In this document: positions 33,797 through 43,260 of the stretch, in pieces
Layout of the letters: the number at the start of each line of letters is the position of its first letter
Position numbering within the stretch: the stretch's first letter is position 1
Source of the DNA: Ypsolopha sequella
Lineage: Eukaryota; Arthropoda; Insecta; Lepidoptera; Ypsolophidae
Direction: 5' to 3'
NCBI GenBank assembly: GCA_934047225.1
Contig: OW203992.1
Location: forward strand, 14,869,501-14,933,500
Length of the DNA stretch: 64,000 nt
Program-made: the position numbers and the translations under genes
Notes under the pieces: generated by a model
The model's input: the letters and a program-made list of their open reading frames with translations, nothing else
What the model was told of the DNA's origin: nothing
Databases searched by the model: none

Positions 33797-34052
33797 TATT
33801 TTTAATACAAATTTCAAGGCAAACTGTTTTAAGAAAGGTCCTTTAACACTCGAAAAACATGAAATATAGAGGTAACTTCGTAATTTTTTTCTATCGAGCG
33901 AACTTAAAGCTTTTGCGTTTTTGCTTCTGCCCGAATATCAGCCCTATAGTCTATTATCTATATTATTTTTATTAAACCGATTGACCAAGTTACACAATGT
34001 TTTATGCTCATTTGAAATTGTGCATCTGGCATTATACCGACCCTTAAGAGTC
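33797..34052 (+). repeat. dispersed repeat, copy 2 (shared with 6180-6420)
   Basis: The same ordered motifs as 6180-6420, ending CATTATACCGACCCTTAAG. Confidence 0.55.
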
Positions 34053-34091
34053 GATTCTCCTTTTTTGTTATAAAATATGAATAAATAATTT

Positions 34092-34480
34092 TTCAATGCA
34101 TGTGCTCGTAAAGGCCCACTTTTTATGCATCAAAACCGAACAGAAAGTCGATTATTTTGCCCTAGGGCTTTATTATTATTATTTTTTTAATTTATTTACA
34201 ATGGTTGGCTAACCTGCAGCCTTTCCTGTGTACCATAGACGTTATACTTTTTCTTCCACTGTTTAACGGCTCTGGATACAGTCCTTTTGAGCCAATTATA
34301 ATTTAAAGTTCACAAGATTATATTTGTTTTCATTTCCTCACACTATGCATTGAAAAATGTAGTATGATACACGGGCGTAAAAGCAATAAATTACTCGGTT
34401 ACGTTTAAAACACTCGCTACGCTCGTGTTTTAAATCGTACTCATAATTTATTCCTTTGCGCCCTTATAGCATAAACTACT
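34092..34480 (+). repeat. TTCAATGCATGTGCTCG repeat, copy 3 (left arm of inverted pair)
   Basis: Full-length family member, nearly identical in reverse to 34536-34925. The two together form a ~390-bp-arm inverted repeat with a 55-bp spacer. Confidence 0.85.
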
Positions 34481-34535
34481 AATATAACGGCCAACATACA
34501 ACTTTTATAAAATAACAGTTTACTATATGATTAAT

Positions 34536-34925
34536 AGTAGTTTATGCTACAAGGGCGCAAAGGAATAAATTACGAGGACGATTTAAAACACGAGCGTAGC
34601 GAGTGTTTTAAACGTAACCGAGTAATTTATTGCTTTTACGCCCGTGTATCATACTACGTTTTTCAATGCATAGTGTGAGGAAATGAAAACAAATATAATC
34701 TTGTGAACTTTAAATTATAATTGGCTCAAAAGGACTGTATCCAGAGCCGTTAAACAGTGGAAGAAAAAGTATAACGTCTATGGTACACAGGAAAGGCTGC
34801 AGGTTAGCCAACCATTGTAAATAAATTAAAAAAATAATAATAATAAAGCCCTAGGGCAAAATAATCGACTTTCTGTTCGGTTTTGATGCATAAAAAGTGG
34901 GCCTTTACGAGCACATGCATTGAAA
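34536..34925 (-). repeat. TTCAATGCATGTGCTCG repeat, copy 4 (right arm)
   Basis: Full-length copy in reverse. Its flanks (AGTTTACTATATG before, TATTTTAAATAATATTATGG after) match the continuous sequence of the inner palindrome family at 17810-17850, so this copy inserted into that other repeat. Confidence 0.85.
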
Positions 34926-35235
34926 ACGTATTTTAAATAATATTATGGTAGCTACAAAATAAACGCCACTAAAAATGTGAAGAGAAAGAAAGAGATCTGT
35001 CTGATACCTAGAAAGCCTGATCCTATGTTTTATGGAAACATAAATTAAAATTATTTAAACTAAAATGTGTTAATTGTATATTCTAATTTTCATGTATATA
35101 TAAAAAAAATGATTACTTGTGAAATCTGTTTATGATATTTTTGTTAGTTAAATGCTGCAATGCTTATGTTTATTTTAATCTATTATTATCAATATACACT
35201 TAGTAGCTACCCACACTCAATGTAATGGTGAGCAG

Positions 35236-35375
35236 TGGCGTGCCTAGAACTTTTCACTCGAAAAGCAATAACAATGTTAAGTATGTCTCGTAAAAAAATA
35301 TGAAAATAATAAAACACAATATTGAAAAAATATTGTGTTGCGCCAAGGCATGCTAGCATACCCTAAAGCAGGCAT
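35236..35375 (+). repeat. AGTGGCGTGC repeat, copy 1
   Basis: Begins AGTGGCGTGCCTAGAACTTT and ends GCATACCCTAAAGCAGG. The same order is seen at 63362-63507 (AGTGGCGTGCATAGAACTTT ... CCTACCCTAAAGTAAGG). Possibly the end of a hAT-like element. Confidence 0.55.
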
Positions 35376-35434
35376 TTTCATACAAAATGTTTCTTTTTCA
35401 AAGTCGTTTTCTATTAACGAAATACACAGCTAAG

Positions 35435-35535
35435 ACTCACTATGAATTATTCGAGAAAAACTCGACGTTTCGGTCAACTTAAGAGTGACCTTCATCAGGC
35501 TTCGCGAGGTGCTCCGGCACGTGCAACACCCTCTT
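35435..35535 (+). repeat. Penelope-like tail motif
   Basis: AAACTCGACGTTTCGGTCAA, AAGAGTGACCTTCATCAGGC resembles the conserved tail of Penelope-like retroelements (ACGTTTCGG ... TGACC-TC-TCAGG). No RT or GIY-YIG coding is attached. Confidence 0.4.
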
Positions 35536-36136
35536 TTTCTATTATATTTAACACTTCCACGTTAATTAGACCATGGCTTAAAACAATTTTAGTAAGTTTA
35601 GGAGTCTTATAATATTGGTAACATATAAAAAAGAATATGTTCTTCCGGGAGGGGTATGAGAACACCTATTATTATTTCGAAATAATTTTACTAATGTATC
35701 TGTAATTTGAACTCAAATCTTTCATTTACTGGACCATTATTCGTTAGAGTGTTTTCACCTATACAAAGACGCTATGTCTTCTATGTCGTAACGTAACCAT
35801 TATAGGCGCAAGACAGACAGAAGACGTAAGGACCAGACGGGGCCACAGTTGTTACTTTTCTTCACTGTGACGGGGCAAAACTCACCGTGTTTTCCTTCAC
35901 CGTCACTAAGTGGTTAATAAATAAATACTAATACGCACATAAATTCCGAAAAACTCATTAAGGTGCGGCGGGAAGCTAATATATTACACGAAGAAGTAAG
36001 GTTAAAAATAAAGACGCGTTTAATTTTACTTGAACGACTTTTCACAGTTTTATTTAAATAAAAATCTTAGATACATTTTTCAATAAAAATATTTCCAGCA
36101 GTATATGGGGCTTAGAATTTGAAATTTTATAGCATA
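35536..36136. other. unassigned DNA with SINE-like fragment near 35880
   Basis: GTTTTCCTTCACCGTCACTA near 35890 is the reverse of the GGTGAAGGAAAAC motif found in the 2501-2845 core. No gene seen. Confidence 0.35.
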
Positions 36137-36165
36137 CTAGATGCGCCCGCGACTCTGCCCACGTT
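36137..36165 (-). mobile_element. Helitron 3' terminus (relic, reverse)
   Basis: CTAGATGCGCCCGCGACTCT, GCCCACG is the reverse of a Helitron end with a weakened hairpin and CTAG. Confidence 0.45.
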
Positions 36166-38286
36166 GAAAATATAATAAAATTACAAATAATAAAAAATAA
36201 AAAAACACTTGAATCATAGAGAGAAGATGGTTGTGAGTGACGTTCGATGTAGGAGAATCTGGAATTAATTAATTGGTATTATATTAATTATCTGGAAAAA
36301 TAATTTGATGTTCAGTTTACGTTTCAAGTTGCGTCGCACGATGTTACGCTTTTGCAAACCCAAATAGTAACGGCCGTTTAGACATGCCCTAACAGATCTG
36401 TAGTTTTGATTCCATAATTTTATTCTTTAAGGCCCTTACCATTGCCAAATGGGTACTTTCTAAAGCCTACTCCTCGTTTATGGCCAAACCAAAAATAATG
36501 AAAAAATGTATTATGAATAATCAACTCTTAGACAACATATGCAACAGTTTTCTTTTTCATACCATCAAAACTTCTACACGAATTTTTTTTTTACTGAATG
36601 GTGTTTTTTGACCTCAAATTCCCTACTGCTCCTGAGTGGCTTGGCCGATTGAATTCATCTATGCTTTGATAAATAGATAAACTTTATAGCTATAAACATA
36701 ACATAAGATTATTCAATCGAGTAATCACGTCCAATTGAAAAGTATAATTTTCCCCTATTCCGCTCTCTCAAGGACGCAGCGAGCGTCGTAACAGCCACTA
36801 TGCATTGCGCGCTGATATGAACGTTATTTCAATGTCGTTTCCGTTGATATTTGTAGTGACAAATATCGAGCTGCTAATTTGGCGATGGTAATCGCCTTAA
36901 TTATTAAGCGATCACTTATCCAAACCTATATTGTTTATGCCGTTTATCATTATCACAATCCAAGCAACCGAATTCCATCATTTATTTCGCGATTTCGGCA
37001 TTCGTGAGACTGAAAAATGTCAGCAGCAGGTCGCAGGTTCAAATCCTGGCCCGAGGAATGTTTTCAAAATATTTGTACTTTTAAATTTGTTTCTGATTGA
37101 TTGCAAGTTTGTAATGTACTCTAATAATAATTTGAGTATTCAAAGCGATGGATTTCGCAATGTTTAAAGTCAATGTGTTTTTAGACTAAAATTAAGCATT
37201 TGTATGGTTCTTGCAATAAAATACAAGGAAAAAATTGCTTGGAAAAATCATCTATGGAATTTTTTACATTTTTTAAAAAGTATTATTTCCCTTATATTGT
37301 GCAATGCGGAGACACAGCGACGTCGTAATGCAGTGCGCGCTAATATGAACGTTATTTCAATATGGTTTCTGTCGATATTTGTACCGACACGAGTCGACTC
37401 AAGGTCGTTGGCAACTACCTGCCCCTTAAATCTCTATTTTTAATCTCATCTCTCTCTGGTTGTACATTTTTCATCCGCTTTATTTCTTTTTTGGTTAGTT
37501 GTTATCATAAACGCTTTTGGTAAGGAATAAAATCCTTGAACTTTTGATATTTAAAAGGACATGTACACACACGCGAGCAATAAAAACTGACACCCATTGA
37601 GCTGCTAATTTAGGTTTATGATGCCCCTTAACAACACATATCATGACGATGGACGGAAAAAGGCGGTTTTATGTAGGGGCCATAAAGTGATACATAATCC
37701 CTTACAGTGTGCCGCACAATTGTTATTAAAGAAAGATTTTTACTATTTGAGATCAATGAGGTTACATTACTTTAGCTTAATACAGTATATTTTGTTTGAG
37801 ACGGATTCGGTGTTTAGAATGTTACGATAAAGTAATTAGTTGTATAGTATAGCCGATTTTGAAGGCTTTAATTTTAGTTTTAGTGCTCTCAAAACTAAAA
37901 TATTTCCAAAGCAATTTAGCTCCTATTCCTAACACTAAAGGACTATTTTGCAATGAAGAAAATTAAGTTTTGACAGCACTTAAACTAAAACTAAAGCCTT
38001 CAGAATCGGCTATAATACATAACAACACAATTTAAGGGTAGGTTGCGTCAAAAATGCTCTCGCGTTTGGACAATTTAGCATATTAAAACAAAATATTTTT
38101 AACAAATAAAATTTGTGTAAGTAGTTAAGAAGTTGTACAACATTATAATTTTTCAAATTTGACACAAGTATCACAATCATCGAGAAAAAAATCGGAAAGA
38201 TTAGTAAAATCACGGAAAACGTAATTTGGCTTTGGAACTTGTATGATCAGTCTACATAAATATGGTTATACCTTTCTGTTACACGT
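36166..38286. other. unassigned DNA; B-box-like motif at 37036
   Basis: GGTTCAAATCC at 37036-37046 is a perfect B box, with a 4-of-5-bp T stem (GCAGG/CCTGG), but no acceptor pairing or A box was found upstream. Duplicated text around 36750-36880 and 37300-37400 (GCGCTGATATGAACGTTATT against GCGCTAATATGAACGTTATT, both near GTCGTAA) shows a diverged ~545-bp direct repeat. No coding region is supported. Confidence 0.35.
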
Positions 38287-38557
38287 TGTATAAGGTTAAA
38301 TAATATTAGTTGTCGAAACTCAAAACATAGGTAGTACTAGTCTATATGAACAATTGTTTGTATGGGAGCTAAGCGAAATTCTTAAAATTTGTTTTCACCT
38401 TTTCATACTGGACCAGTCAGCTGATCGGGGCAATTTGTATGGGAGGAAGAGAAAAAAGTTGCGAATTTCACTTAGCTCTCATACAAACAGTTGTTCATAT
38501 AGACTAGTACTACTAATGTTTTGAGTTTCGCCAACTAATATTAATTAACCTTTTACA
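38287..38557. mobile_element. foldback MITE with central CAGCTGATCGG
   Basis: TAATATTAGTTGTCGAAACT, CAAAACATAG and AGTACTAGTCTATATGAACA are inverted as TGTTCATATAGACTAGTACT and AGTTTCGCCAACTAATATTA. Its centre carries CAGCTGATCGGGGCAATTTG, shared with the foldback at 53492-53805, which suggests one family. Confidence 0.7.
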
Positions 38558-39052
38558 AGGTGAATTTGTGAACATCGTCCAAATTCATACTTGAGCCTTG
38601 GTAAGTGACCAGCATCATGAACCAACAACGATTTTTGTAAAATTCATAAAATAAAATTTCGACTCCCCATAGTGATTCACTCAGCGGGCCTATTGTGTAT
38701 CTCTAGTTGCCTTCTGGACTGGGTGTCTATCATCAAAAACATAGATATACTATCGAATTCCGATTTCCTAAGGATATGTTCGCACTTGAAGTGACGACAC
38801 AGTTCGTAAATAGTTCAATACCCACTAAAGGCAATTTTGAAATTTCAGTTTTTAGCTATGTTTTTGATGATAGGCACCTCGTGCAGTTGGCAACTAAAGA
38901 TACACAATAGGGGGGCAGGACTGGGGGTGTATTACTATGGGAAGTCGAAATTTCATTATACGAATTTCACAAAAATTTCTTTTGATTGATGATTCTGATC
39001 ACTTACCAAGCTTCCAGTATGAATTTGGACGATGATCAAAAAGTCACCTTGT
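38555..39052. mobile_element. ACAAGGTGA foldback with a nested MITE
   Basis: Ends ACAAGGTGAATTTGTGAACA and TGATCAAAAAGTCACCTTGT. The arms continue through CGTCCAAATTCATACTTGAG, CCTTGGTAAGTGA and the inverse. The centre, AGTGATTCACT / GTGTATTACTAT, is split by the MITE at 38685-38915, so the foldback is older than the MITE. Confidence 0.75.
38685..38915. mobile_element. CCTATTGTGTATC MITE, copy 1
   Basis: About 231 bp. Terminal inverted repeats CCTATTGTGTATCTCTAGTT and GGCAACTAAAGATACACAATAGG continue imperfectly for ~55 bp. CAG flanks both sides (38682-38684, 38916-38918). The copy at 57219-57450 is the same except in the terminal G run, and both give an identical 67-codon spurious ORF. Confidence 0.8.
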
Positions 39053-39365
39053 AAACTAAATATTTGTTTTAAAAATAGTTGCTTTAGATTTTATTCAATA
39101 AAATTATACAATATTTTATGAGGTATTATCTCATTTATCACGGATGGACAGACATGCAGCGTGTTCAACCTCTACCTACCTATATATGTATTATGTATGG
39201 ATGTTTACATAATGATAGAATGTGTAGTAAACTCATTCCATTTTCGCTTGCTACATTTCTTTACGCCCCAAAACGCTCCTTAGTTTTCTTTTCTAGCCAT
39301 ATTCAAAGTGAAAATACTGGTGCTACGTAAAGGTAAGAAGACTCTCGAAGTCTTTGTCACTCGGT
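39053..39365. other. unassigned DNA
   Basis: A short ORF of 70 codons without motif; nothing else recognised. Confidence 0.35.
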
Positions 39366-39890
39366 AATAAATAAATAAAATAAAAATAAAAATCATTTAA
39401 TTCAGAACTAGGTTCCATAAAAAAAACACAACATCATATTACACAGAAAAATACAAAAATGTCACAAACAGTATGTAAATAAAATAAAATAAAATGTCAA
39501 TAAAATTAAAATTAAAACTCATAAAAAATCAGTGTAAAACAATTTGGATAATTAAACATTATTTGACGTGTAGTGTCGTCCAGTGATGGCTGATAGGACA
39601 CCCGCACCTACCTCCCACTACCTTCAGAATAGTATTGCGGCTGCCGCACACTCTGTGCATAAGAGAGGCAACTTTTTTGCGCATAATTGCGTAAAAATCT
39701 AAAGTTCGCGCCTCAGCAAACATGCCGGACGCGCTGCAGCGCCACGGCAGCCCCAATAGCATCCTGAAGGCATTATTGTATTGCACCCGTAGAGCGTTGT
39801 AGGTCTTCTGCGTAATAAGCACGAGAATCCCATAATCGGCGGAATTGCAACTCTTTCGCGTTTGACGTTTACTGAAGTGAAAAACTACAA
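39366..39890 (-). pseudogene. LINE RT C-terminal region and 3' UTR, 5' truncated
   Basis: Minus-strand coding from about 39890 to a stop near 39559 includes YNALRVQYNNAFRMLLGLPW, RCSASGMFAEART and FYAIMRKKVASLM. This is the conserved post-RT segment of a group of insect and metazoan LINEs. The reading frame continues upstream of the first possible start codon, so the ORF is a 5' truncation. The 3' UTR runs to an A-rich (AAATA)n end near 39366. Confidence 0.7.
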
Positions 39891-40037
39891 TGAACTCACA
39901 GTTTTACGAGAAACAATACACATGGCGGGGAAAATCTGCATAGGAAATTTTTCCTCATGTATTTAGGGTAGACAGGTGCAGCAGGTAAACCTGTGTTTTC
40001 CTGCACTGTTTTGCTTGGTGATTTGTTAGCTAAATAA

Positions 40038-40042
40038 ATCGT
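40038..40042. repeat. BEL target-site duplication, left (ATCGT)
   Basis: ATCGT immediately before the 5' LTR; the same five bases follow the 3' LTR at 47796-47800. Five bases is typical for BEL/Pao. Confidence 0.9.
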
Positions 40043-40477
40043 TGTTCACGCTACCAGCGTGACGTTCGCGCATGTGCATGACTAATTTTCGCGGCGCAGC
40101 GCTGGCGCCACCTGGCGACACAATGGACTCGTGCGCTGGCGCCAACCCGCGGTTCACTCACTCTGTTTCGCCGCAACCGTCGACCTAACGATACGTGTAT
40201 GCACATTCGCGCCGCCACAAACAATATCGCGTACCTACCATTTAGGTTGTGAAAGTGTAGTGTTCACCAGTGTAGTGTTCACGTTACACCAAGACATTCT
40301 GCACATTCCTGACCAAAGCGCCAGCTTCATCAGCCCAACAAGAAGGCTCAGCCCGTCAGCGCATTCGTCGGCTCGCCCACAACATTCATCAAAGGTCAGT
40401 CAGTTTACCCACAATTCAATCAATCCAATCAATACTTAAATCCCATCAGCCCTGCATTCCTGTAGCCAGCGGTTACA
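40043..40477 (+). repeat. 5' LTR (435 bp)
   Basis: Starts TGTTCACGCTACCAGCGTGA and ends CAGCGGTTACA (TG...CA). Near its tip is the hairpin CACGCT-ACC-AGCGTG. A 15-bp motif, AGTGTAGTGTTCAC, is repeated directly around 40253-40285. A 102-codon ORF in the LTR is unlikely to be translated as such. No clear TATA box is visible; a TATA-less start is likely. Confidence 0.95.
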
Positions 40478-40480
40478 TTT

Positions 40481-40494
40481 TGGTCCTTCGAGCC
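40481..40494 (+). other. primer-binding site (tRNA-Tyr type)
   Basis: TGGTCCTTCGAGCC begins 3 nt after the LTR. It is complementary to the 3' end of insect tRNA-Tyr (...GGCTCGAAGGA plus CCA) over 14 nt. The assignment rests on the remembered tRNA-Tyr 3' sequence. Confidence 0.7.
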
Positions 40495-40529
40495 CATAGC
40501 CTTCGGCACGATATTCGATTTTACATTTT

Positions 40530-40575
40530 TGGACCTTCGAGCCGGTAGTGACCAAATTTTTGGTCACTTCGAGCC
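40530..40575 (+). other. two extra PBS-like segments in the leader
   Basis: TGGACCTTCGAGCCGG (40530-40545) and TGGTCACTTCGAGCCG (40561-40576) closely resemble the PBS. The first differs by one base and extends the tRNA-Tyr match by two; the second has a one-base insertion. They lie within 95 bp of the LTR junction. Confidence 0.75.
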
Positions 40576-41625
40576 GTGAAACCCCGGCCCCCCCAGCCCC
40601 TCGATTTACTACAGTCCATTTTCACATTTTGATAAAACATATTACGAACCGTTACTGAACCAGCCCCCGTCGATTTACTACAGTCCATTTTCACCCGGTT
40701 ACATATTTTGCCCCCTTTCCCGGCAAAAAATATTTTGTGGTCTCGAATACCTATTGCGGGTAGGTAATTAGAACCGCCGCCGCCTAGAACATTCCATTTA
40801 TCGGTATAGAACCGGCCCCCCCCGCCCCTTTACAGAATAAACTCATTTTCATCCCGTTTGTTATTATTATTCAGCTCAGATAACATAATTATATCCATTC
40901 AGCCCAATTGTTTATTACAGTCCACTATACTTCTTTATTAAACCCAAATTTTACGAGATTTTGCGAGATATTTTTTCGGTGCGAGTATAAATTTGCTTTA
41001 TTTCGTGCATTTACGTAAGTTACGCACATACGTAAAACCCACGTATACATAAATTATTACGTTACCAAAGCTTTATTTGCATCATTGGATTGTCCGCTCA
41101 TTTAGATCCGATTTCTGCGAGGTAAATACATTCTTTGTTTGTTTACGCGTTCGAGGCAGTAGGTAGGTATTTTATTCTATAAATAGAATAGCATTTAGTT
41201 TCGTGTAAGCGGGAAGTAACATAATAACATAAGAGTGAACAAGGTCATCAGCCCTTTTCGATATTTTATGTTACGGTAATCTTGTGTTACGGTAATAGTT
41301 TTCCGAACAGTTTTATCCTGTTATTGTCTGCTTTTTAACCGAGTGCATATAGCAGAAATATAGTAATTTTTTTTTGTTTTTTCATCTCATCTCTGCTCTT
41401 ATTGTTTATGGTACACATATAGGGTGTTCCACGTTGGTTTATCAGCTCATATACAGGTTGTTTAAAAAAAAAAAAAATTTTATTTTTTTTTTCTTCTCTG
41501 TCGTGTTTATTTTCCGTGTTCCGTTTGAACATAGTTTTTGTTACTTCGGCCCGCGCAAGTTACAAGCTATCCGCACGTTAGAGTTAGTAACGCTCAAGTT
41601 TTAATAACTCATTTTCAACACTAAA

Positions 41626-43257
41626 ATGCCTTCAAAGAAGCAAGCGGCCATATTTCGCGAAGCAGTTAAGGCTATTGCCAACTTGAAGGAAATAGGCGTA
41701 GCTGTCGTAGCGGGCGACAGAACTAAGTACTGTGTCGAAGATTTTACGGGACGGTATCTTAGACTAGAGGCGTACCGGAAGAAACTGGAGGATGTGTATT
41801 ACGACATTCTTGAGGACGAGGATCTGCTCAAAGATACTGAGGCCGCTTATACGGTGAGTTATCAGACGGCGATAAATGACTACGAGGAGGTCGTAGTAGC
41901 ATCCCAGCGGTTGAGTGTGGCATCAGCGCGTCCCGTCACAGCCTCTCCAGCCAGCCCAAGTACCTCAAGCCTATCGTCGACGGTCTTGCCCAAAATCTCA
42001 ATGCCCAAATTTTCGTCCAAAATAGAAGATTGGCCTTCTTTCATAGCCATCTTCCGGAGCCTCATTGGAGAAATGGCTACTGTTTCTGATGCCGTCAAGC
42101 ATCATTATCTGCTCGGCTCTCTTACAGGTGAAGCACTCAGCATGGTGTCTCACCTTCAGCCCACTAATGAAAATTATGCCGTGGCAATGGAAATTCTCAC
42201 CAGGCGCTATGAGAACCGTCGTGTTCTCATAGATCGATTTGTGGATATAATTCTAGGGCTCCCACAAATTGACGCTCGTTCAAATGTCCGCGCTTTATTT
42301 TTAACACCGCTCATATCAGCGCAAAGCGCTCTTTTAAATTTAGATCTGCCCATGAAGGAGTCAGATTATGTCTTCGTATCTATAGTGGTACGAAAACTCC
42401 AAGGTGAGCTCCGTACTCTCTTCGAACGGAAGCACGGATCTCAGCCAACTCTGCCCACTCTGGCTAACCTCATTGAGTTCTTGGAAGAGCACGCACGCTG
42501 CAAAGAGAATGAGTCTTCGTCCCTTGCGTCAAAGGATGCTCCTTCTTCAGCACGGCTCGGCCCGTCAGAAAGGCTCGCTCAGCTCAATAAGCTGCTTCAG
42601 CCCACTCGAGGTACTCCACGTCAGACTTACCAGGCTCATCAAGAGTTCCGCCCCATAGTTCCGCTTAGGAGTCGGCAAGAATATCGCTCTCCTCAACCTG
42701 CTCCTCATAGGCCGTTCTTGGCATTCGGTGACGCCCTAACCTACTCGGCCCAACCGTCCTCATCATCCGCTCGTCAGCTAGTTTACTCGGCCCAATCATC
42801 CCCATCACCCACTCGCCAACAAAATTATTCGGCTCAACCTTCTTCCCCTACTGGTGGTATGCCATGCCCATACTGCAGGAATAGGAGACACAAACTCATC
42901 GCATGCCCAGGATTTAATAACCAACCGGTTCAAGGTCGGTGGGATTTTGTGAACTCACGCAACCGGTGCCGACGCTGTTTGGGTCCTCATTATGAGAACG
43001 AGTGCAGGTCTACACGTGCATGCAAGGAGTGTGGGCGGTCTGACCACCACACTTCACTGCATCGCCATGGGGCCATGTCTCCGACACGCTCATCTGCTCA
43101 TTTGCTGCCTCCGTCTCTACGTGAGCAGCCCAGACAGCGCTCAGCGCATGAGCCTCAATACCATTCGGCACATGCTACACAGGCATATACGTCCCATCCC
43201 AACTCGCCCACTCAATCGCGATCGCCAAGTAGGTCTCGGGTAGGTAGTCAACAATGA
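41626..43257 (+). CDS. gag: BEL/Pao Gag polyprotein
   Basis: 543 residues from an ATG in good context (CACTAAAATGCC). Residues ~119-300 (from LPKISMPKFSSKIEDWPSF to LANLIEFLEEHARC) match the DUF1759 region typical of BEL/Pao Gag, the assembly domain. Residues ~310-410 are a proline/serine/glutamine-rich linker with three repeats of SAQPSS-like motif. Three zinc knuckles follow: CX2CX4HX4C from C414, CX2CX3HX4C from C448 and CX2CX4HX4H from C466. These would bind RNA for packaging. The ORF ends TGA at 43255-43257, followed at once by CTA; pol continues in the same frame. Intact. Confidence 0.93.
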   Translation: MPSKKQAAIFREAVKAIANLKEIGVAVVAGDRTKYCVEDFTGRYLRLEAYRKKLEDVYYDILEDEDLLKDTEAAYTVSYQTAINDYEEVVVASQRLSVASARPVTASPASPSTSSLSSTVLPKISMPKFSSKIEDWPSFIAIFRSLIGEMATVSDAVKHHYLLGSLTGEALSMVSHLQPTNENYAVAMEILTRRYENRRVLIDRFVDIILGLPQIDARSNVRALFLTPLISAQSALLNLDLPMKESDYVFVSIVVRKLQGELRTLFERKHGSQPTLPTLANLIEFLEEHARCKENESSSLASKDAPSSARLGPSERLAQLNKLLQPTRGTPRQTYQAHQEFRPIVPLRSRQEYRSPQPAPHRPFLAFGDALTYSAQPSSSSARQLVYSAQSSPSPTRQQNYSAQPSSPTGGMPCPYCRNRRHKLIACPGFNNQPVQGRWDFVNSRNRCRRCLGPHYENECRSTRACKECGRSDHHTSLHRHGAMSPTRSSAHLLPPSLREQPRQRSAHEPQYHSAHATQAYTSHPNSPTQSRSPSRSRVGSQQ

Positions 43258-43260
43258 CTA
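43255..43260 (+). promoter_or_regulatory. gag-pol stop codon in readthrough context (TGA CTA)
   Basis: The codons are CAA TGA CTA. UGA followed by CUA is the best-known leaky stop context in animal cells and alphaviruses. Both sides are open in the same frame, and no slippery frameshift heptamer was found, so readthrough is the simplest way to make Gag-Pol. Confidence 0.6.

Larger units (their letters stand above)
40478..41625 (+). other. BEL 5' leader (untranslated)
   Basis: 1148 bp between LTR and gag. Besides the PBS copies it contains a 37-nt segment (40491-40527) identical to pol 43883-43919. It also has a 25-nt direct repeat (TCGATTTACTACAGTCCATT plus TTCAC at 40601 and 40669) and C-rich tracts such as CCCCGGCCCCCCCAG, which also occurs just before the 3' LTR. 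Presumably it carries dimerisation and packaging signals, but none can be defined from sequence alone. Confidence 0.7.

Noticed and set aside
38707..38910. 67-codon ORF also found at 57241-57444
   Set aside because: Identical peptides only because the two MITE copies are nearly identical; no ATG start and the ORF covers both TIRs.
39559..39822. Independent 87-codon gene
   Set aside because: It is the C-terminal part of a LINE reverse transcriptase whose frame is open upstream of the supposed start.
40131..40439. 102-codon ORF, also at 47449-47757
   Set aside because: It is the LTR read as protein. The two copies are identical because the LTRs are.
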